A DNA stretch of 64,000 nt from positions 206,090 to 270,089 of the forward strand of contig JAHLLH010000006.1 of assembly GCA_020444265.1 (NCBI GenBank), in the 5' to 3' direction. Under the pieces are notes generated by a model. The model made no database searches, was not told where the DNA came from, and saw nothing but the letters and a program-made list of their open reading frames with translations. This DNA comes from a bacterium (GTDB lineage Bacteria > Electryoneota > Electryoneia > Electryoneales > Electryoneaceae). A program made the translations under genes and the position numbers. Below are positions 16,953 through 26,404 of this stretch, one piece after another (the stretch's first letter is position 1; each line of letters starts with the position of its first letter).

Positions 16953-17878
16953 GCCTTCGGCACGATACACGGGCAGGATGCCCGTGCTACACGGTGTCAC
17001 CCCGGACTTGATCCGGGGCCCAGCCTCAGATGATGAAGCAGTCTCACACAGTCCAATCCGAGGTCTCAAGGGGATGGCGTCGGCCGGTTCGAACCGCTCC
17101 TCCACGTTGCCCTCGCACAAGGCCGTCAGGGAGGCTCCTCACCTACGAAGGATGCTGGATCCCGGGTCGGGGCCCGGGATGACAGGTAGTCCGCTGAGGG
17201 GAGCAAACCAGAGAGCATTAGCCATCCCTACCCCTCTCGCAGGATCGCGCCCTCGGCACGAAGCACGGGCAGGATGCCCGTGCTACTCGGTGTCACCCCG
17301 GACTTGATCCGGGGCCCAGCCTCAGATGATGAAGCAGTCTCACACAGTCCAATCCGAGGTCTCAAGGGGATGGCGTCGGCCGGTTCGAACCGCTCCTCCA
17401 CGTTGCCCTCGCACAAGGCCGTCAGGGAGGCTCCTCACCTACGAAGGATGCTGGATCCCGGGTCGGGGCCCGGGATGACAGGTAGTCCGCTGAGGGGAGC
17501 AAACCAGAGAGCATTAGCCATCCCTACCCCTCTCGCAGGATCGCGCCCTCGACACGAAGCACGGGCAGGATGCCCGTGCCACACGGTGTCACCCCGGACT
17601 TGATCCGGGGCCCAGCCTCAGATGATGAAGCAGTCTCACACAGTCCAATCCGAGGTCTCAAGGGGATGGCGTCGGCCGGTTCGAACCGCTCCTCCACGTT
17701 GCCCTCGCACAAGGCCGTCAGGGAGGCTCCTCACCTACGAAGGATGCTGGATCCCGGGTCGGGGCCCGGGATGACAGGTAGTCCGCTGAGGGGAGCAAAC
17801 CAGAGAGCATTAGCCATCCCTACCCCTCTCGCAGGATCGCGCCCTCGGTGCGAAGCACGAGCAGGATGCCCGTGCCAC
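16953..17878. repeat. Tandem array of a 296-bp unit, three copies plus partial fourth
   Basis: Units at 16953-17248, 17249-17544 and 17545-17840, then a 38-base start of a fourth. The copies look the same apart from a few bases near the gcacgggcaggatgcccgtg hairpin that opens each unit. Every unit also holds the accccggacttgatccggg and gatcccgggtcggggcccgg palindromes facing each other, so it is a paired-palindrome element amplified in tandem. The period is not a multiple of three, and the frames crossing it are not coding. Confidence 0.9.
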
Positions 17879-17907
17879 AAAAAACCCGGTGCGCATGCGC
17901 ACCGGGT
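17879..17907 (-). terminator. Rho-independent terminator (minus strand)
   Basis: Stem acccggtgcg (17884-17893) / cgcaccgggt (17898-17907) with a catg loop. On the minus strand it is followed by a run of T (17879-17884). Ends the DUF3857 pair. Confidence 0.85.
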
Positions 17908-17932
17908 CGGAAGACCAAGTCACTAAACCCTG

Positions 17933-19843
17933 TCAACGGAACAACAACGTCCGGTTCCATGACGAGGTTTCCGCAAGCAGCAAGGCTCGTAGATCGTTCC
18001 ATCCATCGGCCGACTGTTCGAGAGTGCGGAGTGATATTGTCCGGGTGACAATCACCTTGCCGTCCTTCTTCTCCACCTCGATTCCGAACGATCCTGCACT
18101 GTTCTCGATGCTGGATGCTTCCGGCAGGTAGACAGCCTCCAGGTCGTCAAGATCGAGGGTCACAGTCAGCACCTGCTTCAGGTAACCTGGCAGGAAAGCG
18201 GGCGTTGCACGTTCCGCATGGCTGATGTCGATGTCTGCGGGCAACGTTTCGATCACACCATGTGCCGGATCATTGATCGCAAAGACGACACGATCCCGGT
18301 CATCCTTCTTCGCTTTCACACCCACATCGATCCCTGCCTGGACCGAGAAACGATCAAAAGCAAGGGGATTCCATGCGGTTACCTTCGCGCCGGGTGCCAT
18401 ACCTCCAACCACCTTGCCAAGGAAGGCAAGGGCATCGTTGTGGACACCTTCCATCTTGTCGAAGGGACAGAGACCGCCTGCCGCGTGGACAAATCCATCG
18501 CCCTTCCAGCAACCGTTCTCCGCATCATACGCGAGATCAAGGTTGATCGAAAGGGTGTTGGTGTCGCCTGCACCGCTCCAGCGAATCTGCGGGACATCCT
18601 GTGCGCCGGGCAGCCAGAGGGAACGTCCCAGGATCGGGGCGAGTCCATTGACCACCTTGCCCGATGCTGGATCGTACCATCCCTCGAGCCCATCGCCACT
18701 CGCCCAGACACCGATGGTGCCCAAGCGGTCATTGGTCGGGATACCTTCATCGACAAGACCGAAACCAGGGCCGCGATACACTGCCCAGTTTTCGATGCCC
18801 GCCATTTTGCAGAGGCTGCTGAAAAGGACCGCACGATCCAACCCGGTGGCATAGCCGCTGAGGTAGGAAGTTTCCGGGCTGCGCGGAGCCAGCCAGAAAA
18901 AGTCATCCTCGTAGTCGATGAAACGGACATGGCTGTTGATAAAGCCAGCGATACGATTGGCCGACTCCGCCGGACCAGTGCTTCCCTCCAGCAGGACGGC
19001 TAGCGAATCATTCAACACGCTGCCTTCCTGCGCTGCGGCCGTATCGAAGATGCTGCGCAAATCATTGCCGTAGCTCTCCCAATCGCCCCATGTGGACCAG
19101 CTTGCATGCGGCAGGTAGGCTGCCGGATCGGCCGTTTCCGGGTCGGGCGCGGCATCATAAGGGCCACGATCCATCGAGTAAACCCGTCGCCCATCCGCCT
19201 CAGTGATCTCCGCTTCGCCAAGCTCATCGCTTAGCTCAAGGTGGAAATCAACATCCATCGGCAGGTCGAAAATGAGCCAGGAGTGAACGACGGGATCCTC
19301 CTGCGGGAAGATCCAGACTCCTTCGATACCGTTGGCTACCGGCTCTTTATCCTCGATGACATAGCAGGCTTCCAGCAGGCAGGGCAGCTCGACACCATCA
19401 TGCAGCAGCATGGTTTCGCGCAACCAGCTGTATTCCGGCGCTTCGCCTACCTCGAATGGAAGCGTTTCAACAATCGCGGTGGGGCGATGATCGATCCAAC
19501 GATTGTCACGGAAAACACGCAGCGCCTTCACGTCGAGGGTCTGGCGTTCGCTGTCCCACGGCACACGCAGGTCGGCATAGGTCTCGATTGCATGGTCAGT
19601 GGTGATCCAGACCAGGCGGTGAACCAGCGTGCTGCGACGGCCATCCTCCATCAGGGTGGTCTTCTGCCCTTCGAGGAGGACAACGGCATCTTCCTTTTCA
19701 AAATCAAACTGCTGCCGTCCCGCTTCCAGCCAGGGGCCGATATCGAAACGGCCGCTGTAGGTCATCGGCTCAGCGGTGACGACACCGGCAACAGTCAACA
19801 TTACCAGCATCAGCAGGGTCAGACGATTCAGGATCGCACTCAT
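17933..19843 (-). CDS. Transglutaminase-like DUF3857 family protein, active site apparently lost
   Basis: 636 residues from ATG 19841-19843, which overlaps the stop of the upstream gene by four bases (ATGA). This fixes the start and implies translational coupling. Signal peptide LTLLMLVMLTVAGVVTA. An N-terminal DUF3857-like beta region is followed by a transglutaminase-like core. At the place where the catalytic Cys is expected, the sequence reads SGYATGLDRAVLFSSL (Thr instead of Cys). The His position reads TIGVWASGDG, and only the Asp in WYDPASG remains. It is probably a non-catalytic partner of the neighbour, exported to the periplasm. Downstream terminator present. Confidence 0.75.
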   Translation of the reverse strand: MSAILNRLTLLMLVMLTVAGVVTAEPMTYSGRFDIGPWLEAGRQQFDFEKEDAVVLLEGQKTTLMEDGRRSTLVHRLVWITTDHAIETYADLRVPWDSERQTLDVKALRVFRDNRWIDHRPTAIVETLPFEVGEAPEYSWLRETMLLHDGVELPCLLEACYVIEDKEPVANGIEGVWIFPQEDPVVHSWLIFDLPMDVDFHLELSDELGEAEITEADGRRVYSMDRGPYDAAPDPETADPAAYLPHASWSTWGDWESYGNDLRSIFDTAAAQEGSVLNDSLAVLLEGSTGPAESANRIAGFINSHVRFIDYEDDFFWLAPRSPETSYLSGYATGLDRAVLFSSLCKMAGIENWAVYRGPGFGLVDEGIPTNDRLGTIGVWASGDGLEGWYDPASGKVVNGLAPILGRSLWLPGAQDVPQIRWSGAGDTNTLSINLDLAYDAENGCWKGDGFVHAAGGLCPFDKMEGVHNDALAFLGKVVGGMAPGAKVTAWNPLAFDRFSVQAGIDVGVKAKKDDRDRVVFAINDPAHGVIETLPADIDISHAERATPAFLPGYLKQVLTVTLDLDDLEAVYLPEASSIENSAGSFGIEVEKKDGKVIVTRTISLRTLEQSADGWNDLRALLLAETSSWNRTLLFR

Positions 19844-21933
19844 TTCGCACCCCCTTTCGTCACACGGAGGGTGGTGGCAGCCCACTCATCCAGGTTGTCC
19901 AACATCGCTTTCATCCCTGAATAGCCATCAGGCGGAATCTGGCGACGTTTCACATCGGCACGTGTGTGGATGGAGAGCTTGCGCCCGTCCATCTTCGCCT
20001 CGCCATTCAGAGCGGCGTAAGTCTCGTCAACAACCTTCGCCTGGGCAGCATCGGTTAACGCCCAGCCACGCGGCAGCTTGATTGTTTCGGTAATATCGAG
20101 ACGCTGGGTGTAGTAGAGGAAGACATCGACATTCCGTTCCTCTTCCCAGTCGTAGGAACCGGCACGGAAAAAGAGGTTGTCGTCTTTGACCCCGTTCAGG
20201 GCGGGCGGTGTAAACTCAAGTCCACCAGCGACCGGAAGCGCAAACTGCGGAACGGTGTAATCAAATTCGACCCACATGTTCCCGGTAAAGTCTTCCACAT
20301 CACGATGGCTGATATTCTGGATGCTGATGCCCTTGCCTAGGTGCGAGAAGGCATGGACAAGGTAATCATCCATCTCACGGTGCGAGCGCTGATAGACTAC
20401 CCGACGCAGACGGCTATCCGAGGCTCCGGTCCCTTGTATGCGGATATGCCCGGAAAGCGTGCCATCCTCGGTGAGAGTCGCATCGTGGCTGATCACCATC
20501 GGCGATTCTTCCGGCGGGCTGTAACGGATTTTCTGAAGATCGACACCGTCCGGATGACCGATCACATAATGCTGTTCCGTCTCAAGCTTCGACCAGATGT
20601 CGTTGTTGAATGGCACCCAGGTCGGATCGAGCATGGTGAACGATCCATCCTCACGTTCCCAGGCCACCACACAGTGGTTGAACTGGTCGGCGGGAAGGTC
20701 TTCAATCCTGCTACCGGCCATGGTCATCGCCGGGTAGGCATCCAGCCCTGCGGCACGCAGGAATGTGATCGACATCGAGGCGATGTCCTTGCAGACACCA
20801 CTCCGGTACTCGATCAATGGCTGTGAAGGATGAAGCGTAAAGCCCTCCCCCTCCCCCATCGTCTGGCCTGAGTAACGGATATTCTGGGCGACCCAGTGGT
20901 TCAAAGCTTTCGCCTTCTCCATCGAGGTACCGTTTTTCACGCCCGACTTCTCGAGGATCTCATCAACCTTCTCCTGAACCGCATCGGTAATCTCGAACTG
21001 GTTGCGGTTGACATCGAAGAACCACTGCGACTTCGCTTCCCAGCTTTCGGCGGTGGTCATCACCACCTTGGGCGCGTAATCGGAATGGTCCGGCTGACGG
21101 ATGTCATGCGGGAAGGCGGGCACATCTTTCGTCCACCAGGTATAAGTGGTCGAATCCGGTGTGTAGGTGGTCCGGCTGTAAAGAGGACCGTTGAAAACTT
21201 CGCTGATGAGACGTTTCCCGGTAGGCAACGTCAGCTCGTATCGTTTCTCAAGAACCGGCACATCGGCCTGGAATAGTACGATATCGAAATATTCGCCTGC
21301 CATCGGCGGAATGTACTTGTCATCATCGTCCGAAGCGATGCTCTTCTTCGCGCCGGGGACGATAGTCGATCCGGTGTGGACCTCTTCCGCATCGGCCAGC
21401 AAGGCATAGTTGTAGCCCTTGCGCATGGCGACCACTTCGATGCCATCGCCCGCTTTCAAACGGGGCAACTGGAGCAGCTTGATCCGGTCGCTCCAGTAGA
21501 TCGCGCTCTGCGGCGCGGGCAGGTCACGCACCTGGGCGACATCGACGGAGATCTTCTTCCCATCACGGATCACATTGACCTCGGCCACCTCGATGAAGCT
21601 GGAACGAGGATCGTAATTCCAGCGAAGGGCAGACATCTCCACCGCGCCATCCTCGTTCAACACCTTGTAGAGGGTGTAGAGGTCGACATAGGTGACCCCG
21701 GATTCCTGCACACGATTGATCGACTGGTCGAGGACGATCAGGTAGTTGGCATCGGGATGTTTTTTCGCACAACCCGCATCAGCGAGCCGTGTAAAGACCG
21801 TTACCGGCGGCTTTTCGCCGGGTGGGACGGGACGATCTGCCTCCATCTGAGCCTGGGCAGGAAGCCCGAGGACCAGCAGCCCCAGCAGGACTGTGGTGAG
21901 GACGATTCCCCTCCTGTCGGATACCTTCCGCAC
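19840..21933 (-). CDS. DUF3857 / transglutaminase-like secreted protein
   Basis: 697 residues. Signal peptide VLTTVLLGLLVLGLPAQA. A DUF3857 domain (about 45-300) precedes a transglutaminase core with an intact triad: Cys381 in YRSGVCKDIASMSITFLRAAG, His420 in FNHCVVAW and Asp436 in MLDPTW. A C-terminal DUF2569/3858-like beta domain follows. Family knowledge: this architecture is common in FCB bacteria and predicted to process proteins in the envelope, substrate unknown. It is first in a two-gene operon with a catalytically degenerate homologue, and GGAGG precedes its ATG. Confidence 0.83.
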   Translation of the reverse strand: MRKVSDRRGIVLTTVLLGLLVLGLPAQAQMEADRPVPPGEKPPVTVFTRLADAGCAKKHPDANYLIVLDQSINRVQESGVTYVDLYTLYKVLNEDGAVEMSALRWNYDPRSSFIEVAEVNVIRDGKKISVDVAQVRDLPAPQSAIYWSDRIKLLQLPRLKAGDGIEVVAMRKGYNYALLADAEEVHTGSTIVPGAKKSIASDDDDKYIPPMAGEYFDIVLFQADVPVLEKRYELTLPTGKRLISEVFNGPLYSRTTYTPDSTTYTWWTKDVPAFPHDIRQPDHSDYAPKVVMTTAESWEAKSQWFFDVNRNQFEITDAVQEKVDEILEKSGVKNGTSMEKAKALNHWVAQNIRYSGQTMGEGEGFTLHPSQPLIEYRSGVCKDIASMSITFLRAAGLDAYPAMTMAGSRIEDLPADQFNHCVVAWEREDGSFTMLDPTWVPFNNDIWSKLETEQHYVIGHPDGVDLQKIRYSPPEESPMVISHDATLTEDGTLSGHIRIQGTGASDSRLRRVVYQRSHREMDDYLVHAFSHLGKGISIQNISHRDVEDFTGNMWVEFDYTVPQFALPVAGGLEFTPPALNGVKDDNLFFRAGSYDWEEERNVDVFLYYTQRLDITETIKLPRGWALTDAAQAKVVDETYAALNGEAKMDGRKLSIHTRADVKRRQIPPDGYSGMKAMLDNLDEWAATTLRVTKGGAK

Positions 21934-22639
21934 AAATCCTCCTTCGCTACGGATTGGACACCGTTTAGAGCGTTTCCGTCGTGGATCCGCCCGATTGTCG
22001 TTTGGGATAAAGAATTAAGGTAGGCCGGGGGCGTTACACTTTCAAGCGACGCGCTCCCCTTCGTGGTGTGTTGCACGGGACTTTGCCCGTGCATCGCACC
22101 CGAGGGACGGGGACTGTGGCGGTCCGACTTGCTCGACAAGTCGGGTTTATTCAATGCAGGCCGGATTCTTGAATCTGGAGCTGTCATGGCGTCCGCCATG
22201 ACGTTCCTTATCCCAGCTTTATCCAGTGTAGGCTGGGGTTTCCAACCCCGGCGAGGATCGCCAAAGGCGATCGGCCTCGCTCGAGTTCTGTCAGCTCTTT
22301 AACGAAGCGCAGACCTGACGGTAATGCACGGGCATCTTGCCCGTGCATCGCGCATGAAGGGCGCGAAAAGGTGTGAAGAAAGGATAAACCCGGGCCGCAG
22401 GACCGGGCCAGGCAGGCCGCAACGGATTCTGAGTAACGGAGTATTCCAGACAGTTTGGGATGTGAGTGCAGGACCACTGGCGAGGTGTTCACGAAGAGGA
22501 GTTGGTGGATGGCCGTTTCCACCCAGTAACACGAGCATCCCAAACAGTTTGAGAGTGGGCATCCCCCTTGCTCGCAAAGTGAAGAAACCCGGGCAACAAG
22601 AATGCCCGGGCCACTCAATAATACAATATCGTACTAAAG
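21934..22639. repeat. Repeat-rich intergenic region
   Basis: 706 bases with no credible gene. Visible elements are a gcacggg/cccgtgc hairpin (22073-22092), a ccgacttg/caagtcgg hairpin (22124-22144) and atgcacgggca/tgcccgtgcat (22324-22348). The cccgggca hairpin at 22588-22610 is listed separately. These match families found elsewhere in the window. The right part of the promoter for the 21933 gene must lie here. Confidence 0.6.
22585..22610 (-). terminator. Terminator-like hairpin built from a palindromic repeat
   Basis: cccgggca (22588-22595) pairs with tgcccggg (22603-22610). On the minus strand it is followed by tttcttc. It lies 30 bases after the stop of the 22640-24958 gene. Confidence 0.6.
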
Positions 22640-24958
22640 TCACTTCACCAGCATCGCCTTGACGACAGATTGCTGTGATCTAGCCTGCGCCACGATGAAA
22701 TACAGCCCGGAAGGATGGGTGGCGAGGTTCGCGCTCAGGGTGGATCGTCCCGCACGCATCACCCCACTATGCAGCACCTCGACCTGACGCCCCAGCAGAT
22801 CAACCACCGTCACCTCGACTTCCCCACTTTGTGGCAGAGTCAGCGACAGGGTAGTCATGCCGTTGAAGGGGTTTGGGTAGAGGTTCTCAATGCCGAAGGC
22901 CATCGGCAAACCGCTTTCCGGGTCCACTTCAGGCGTTTCGGTGTAGGTTGGATCATAGGGGAAGGCGCCAATATCCGCACGGCTACCATCCGGATCGAGA
23001 TCACTGTCCGGATCGCCGGCATCAATCAGGGGGCTGCCCTCCATCAGGTGATAATCGCCACCATCCGGGTTCCAGAAGAGGGGGTCCTGCTCGACAATCA
23101 CATGCGATCCAACTGTAATGCCTTCATCGAAGGTGATAACCTGCGTGTCGTACCAGGCATTGTAGTCGAACGTGCCGGTTGAGGGCAGGGACAGCAGCGA
23201 CTCGTAGTTGCCAACGAAAACGGTGTTTCGTACATCACGTTCCATTCCAGGGGATACCGGGGAGAGGGTCATGGTGAGGGCATCAATCCCAGCTGCTCGT
23301 GGGAAATCGACAAAGGTGCAACGGTCCACAGCCCCGACGGACCCCGTAAAGGTTCCCTCTACAACACTGTTGGTCATGCTGGCGATTGCCATCTGGGGAT
23401 CGCAGACGGTATCCCCTCGGAAGAGGCACTGATCAAATTGGGCCACTTCTCCCACCTGGGCCGGAACCAATGTGAACCCAAACGAGCTGAAAAACGAAAC
23501 ATTGGTCAAGACCGGGGGAACTGGCAGCACGGTTCCTTCGCCCTCAAATACGACATGCGACCACTCTTCTCCAATCCAGGTGGACTGGAAGAGACGGAAG
23601 TTTTTACGGGCAAACGGCGTGTCAAATACGATACGCACCGGGTTGTCTTCACTACCCGCAAGTTCGACCTGCCCACCCCAGAATGCGTAGTGCCAATCGC
23701 GAGTCATGTTGTCAATATGAATTTCTGTACCCGGGCCAAGGGTCAGGGTACCGGGACCATCAAGGATGATGCGGTCATCGGCGGAGGAAAGGGTCAAGGT
23801 GGTGTCCTGCCAGGTCACCGGTTCAGTCAGATCCACCACATTTGCCTGTTTCATACCGGGGAAGTCGCCGCCCCGGAATCGGTGATCATACATCAACACT
23901 TTTTCGTAGCCAGTGCCGCCACAATTGCTGCGGTGAACGTACCCACGGCGGCTCATTCCCATGGAGCCATGCAGGAAGATCGCCCCGCGTTCATCGGGCG
24001 TCAAAGCATGATCCCCCTCCGGGTCACACCACCAGTAGCCATCCCAACCGTGCGGATCATCCGGGTTGTTGTTCTGGTTTTCAAAGGAGAACTCGCCATT
24101 CTGTGCGAACATAGCCGCTGTAATGACAATGTGCTTGTTGCTGTGATCGTCCAACGGCCCCTGAACGCCACCATTGCCACGTCCATTCTCCACCGTATTG
24201 CCGACAAGGATATCACTCCCCGCAACAAGGCCAAGCAGGTCCAGCGCAACAGCGGCATTCTCGGGGGCACGTGGATCCAGGTTCTCCGGATCACCAACCG
24301 CACGCAGTGAGTAACCGGCGTACATGACGTTGTCAAGCAGGATCATCGTATCCGTGCAGGCGACTGTCATTATGCCACGCACACGGTCACCAAAAACATC
24401 GAGATGCCCTTCCACATAAATCGCTGTGCCAATGGAATAGGGAATCATTTCATCCCTGTCGAATGGCCCCTCTTCGGGATAAGGGTCACCAAGCGTCCAT
24501 TGTTGCAGGTGCCAGCCGCTTTCAACAGCCTCGATACGGCTCTGCCAGGCACCCTCGTTGTTATCGTAGTAGGTGCCGCTTCTTGTCGCCGATACCGCCA
24601 GCGAATCGAGCGTATGCGGTTCAGCCAGCTGCTGAAACACGGGCGCATTAAAGGTGGGCGGGACCATAAAAATGGGATTGTAACCCGACCCATGAATAAA
24701 ATCCGGCTCCGTCGTGATGACCTCATCGTAGAAGGTGGGCGTGTTCTTGATCCCGATGACGTCATTGCTGCGGACGGGACCATACATTTCGCTCTCCTGA
24801 TAAAACCAGATGATGTCACCAAACGAGGTTGTTTCGGTGTTTGTTGAGTAGAGGTAGTCAGTCACTCGTGCATCAACATCCTGGGCGAAAGCTGGGACAG
24901 CGGAAAAGAGGAAGAGGACCAGCAGGAGGACGGCATAAAATGCGGGATAGCGGCTCAT
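22640..24958 (-). CDS. Large secreted protein with T9SS type A sorting domain
   Basis: 772 residues from ATG 24956-24958, which has GGAGG upstream. The longer frame to 25051 is not supported. Signal peptide YPAFYAVLLLVLFLFSAVPA. The middle (about 380-640) has parallel beta-helix character: short repeating hydrophobic turns with N and D, and ends DPLFWNPDGGDYHLMEGSPL, then IDAGDPDSD. That ending is typical of right-handed beta-helix surface proteins. C-terminal sorting domain: LYPNPFNGMTTLSL, VVDLLGRQVEVL, SGLYFIVA. Predicted cell-surface or secreted, function unknown. Confidence 0.8.
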   Translation of the reverse strand: MSRYPAFYAVLLLVLFLFSAVPAFAQDVDARVTDYLYSTNTETTSFGDIIWFYQESEMYGPVRSNDVIGIKNTPTFYDEVITTEPDFIHGSGYNPIFMVPPTFNAPVFQQLAEPHTLDSLAVSATRSGTYYDNNEGAWQSRIEAVESGWHLQQWTLGDPYPEEGPFDRDEMIPYSIGTAIYVEGHLDVFGDRVRGIMTVACTDTMILLDNVMYAGYSLRAVGDPENLDPRAPENAAVALDLLGLVAGSDILVGNTVENGRGNGGVQGPLDDHSNKHIVITAAMFAQNGEFSFENQNNNPDDPHGWDGYWWCDPEGDHALTPDERGAIFLHGSMGMSRRGYVHRSNCGGTGYEKVLMYDHRFRGGDFPGMKQANVVDLTEPVTWQDTTLTLSSADDRIILDGPGTLTLGPGTEIHIDNMTRDWHYAFWGGQVELAGSEDNPVRIVFDTPFARKNFRLFQSTWIGEEWSHVVFEGEGTVLPVPPVLTNVSFFSSFGFTLVPAQVGEVAQFDQCLFRGDTVCDPQMAIASMTNSVVEGTFTGSVGAVDRCTFVDFPRAAGIDALTMTLSPVSPGMERDVRNTVFVGNYESLLSLPSTGTFDYNAWYDTQVITFDEGITVGSHVIVEQDPLFWNPDGGDYHLMEGSPLIDAGDPDSDLDPDGSRADIGAFPYDPTYTETPEVDPESGLPMAFGIENLYPNPFNGMTTLSLTLPQSGEVEVTVVDLLGRQVEVLHSGVMRAGRSTLSANLATHPSGLYFIVAQARSQQSVVKAMLVK

Positions 24959-25202
24959 CGTAGCCTCCGAGCGTGCAAAGCGTTGGCTGTAATAAATGGA
25001 CGTGGTACTGCCGTTGCGGGGTTCAAACGAGGCTCGGACTGCACGTAACATTCTGGGTTCGGTTCATGCGGTCCAAGCTGGGCGATATGAACCCGTTAGC
25101 TGATAGTTTCGATCATTGAAACGTACGGAAGTTCCAGGGGGTTTGCCATGAAACAAGGGGATAGTCCCAGATCGACAACCCGTTTGGCTCTGCTACTTTC
25201 GC

Positions 25203-26168
25203 CTACCGTGGAGCGACATTGGAGACCCTTGCGGTGGCCCCACGGGCCAGACGCGCACGGTGACGTCGATCCTCAAAGACTCCCGCGACACCAAGAATGA
25301 CAAACGCAGCCCCGGCAATGGTATACCAGGTCACCTCTTCGCTCAGAATCAGCCAGCCGAGGAAGACCGCGACGACAGGATTGACATAGGCATAGGTGAA
25401 GACAATGGTGGTGGGCAGATGTTTAAGCACGACCATGAAGCTGGTGAAGGCGATAATTGACCCGGCGATAACGAGGTAGATGTAGGCACCAATCGCTTCG
25501 CTGGAGGGCATGCCCATCCGTTCACGGAACGCCAGTGCCAGCAGACCAAACCCGGCGATGGCGAAAACCTGCTGCCAGCCGGAAGTGGCAAAGGGACCGA
25601 GTTTCACGGGACGGCGTGCTATCAGGACTGAACCACCACCCCAAGATGCGGAACCGAGGACCAGCCCTATTGCCGCAATGGCATCGGGGCCACCCTGTGT
25701 GCTGATGACCGGCCAGGTTAGCACCACCAGCCCCGCAAACCCGACCAGCAGACCAAGGCTCAGGCGCCAGGAGGGAAGTCGACGGTCGAGGATTGCTTCG
25801 AGGGTCGCGGTCCAGAGCGGCATCGCCCCCACAATCAAGGCTGTATACCCCGAAGCGACATGCTGTTCCGCCCAGTTAACCATGCCATTCCCACCGATCC
25901 ACATCAGCAGACCGGAAGCGACCAGGGTCAGCCATTCTTCTCGGTTGGGCCAGATACGATTGCCGCGAAGCTTTGCGTACAACAGGAGGAACAATGAGGC
26001 GGGTATGACACGGAAGAGGCCGAGCAGGAAGGGGGTGAAACCAGCACCTTCACGGACTGCCATACGGATCGCGAGGTAGGTGCTTCCCCACACGACATAG
26101 ATCACCAGCAGGTTTAATACACCTGCCAGGTTGACATCACCGTGCCTGTTCCCGTTCAGCTTGCTCAT
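25203..26168 (-). CDS. EamA/DMT-family transporter
   Basis: 321 residues, about ten membrane spans in two homologous halves. Opening IYVVWGSTYLAIRMAV and the second-half ends (LPTTIVFTYAYVNPVVAVFL, GWLILSEEVTW) are typical of EamA/YedA-type permeases. GAGG precedes the ATG. Family knowledge: exporters of amino acids or metabolites. The substrate is not predictable. It stands alone. The 244 bases between it and the upstream minus-strand gene hold nothing recognised. Confidence 0.85.
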   Translation of the reverse strand: MSKLNGNRHGDVNLAGVLNLLVIYVVWGSTYLAIRMAVREGAGFTPFLLGLFRVIPASLFLLLYAKLRGNRIWPNREEWLTLVASGLLMWIGGNGMVNWAEQHVASGYTALIVGAMPLWTATLEAILDRRLPSWRLSLGLLVGFAGLVVLTWPVISTQGGPDAIAAIGLVLGSASWGGGSVLIARRPVKLGPFATSGWQQVFAIAGFGLLALAFRERMGMPSSEAIGAYIYLVIAGSIIAFTSFMVVLKHLPTTIVFTYAYVNPVVAVFLGWLILSEEVTWYTIAGAAFVILGVAGVFEDRRHRARLARGATARVSNVAPR

Positions 26169-26404
26169 CAGTCCTCAAAAGGGGCTTCCCGCAGGATCGA
26201 ACCGCGACAGGGGTCGGTTTCCATGCGACAAGCCGGAATCTACGCATCGAAAAAGGCTAAAACATCCCAAAACCACCGTTCAAACCAGAGGCCCCCTCTC
26301 CACGGTGTCCCCTGATCCCGGCAAAAGAGAAGCCCCTTCCCCTTGTCTGCACCCTGCTTACAGCCCATTTTTCCCATCACTCCTCAACTATACCAGGACA
26401 AGCC

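Noticed and set aside
17080..17100. ggttcgaacc in each tandem unit, like a tRNA T-loop
   Set aside because: It is a simple palindrome with no acceptor, anticodon or D-arm around it.
16953..17878. CRISPR array
   Set aside because: Period is 296 bp with near-identical whole units; there are no short repeats separated by unique spacers, and no cas genes.
16978..17926. Repeated open frames of 109-118 codons with the same translation
   Set aside because: They are produced by the 296-bp tandem repeat, run over palindromes, have no ribosome site, and similar frames exist on the opposite strand.
18218..19003. 261-codon plus-strand frame
   Set aside because: Antisense to the DUF3857 gene; no ribosome site or motif.
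23438..24310. 290-codon plus-strand frame
   Set aside because: Antisense to the beta-helix T9SS cargo, composition of a shadow frame.
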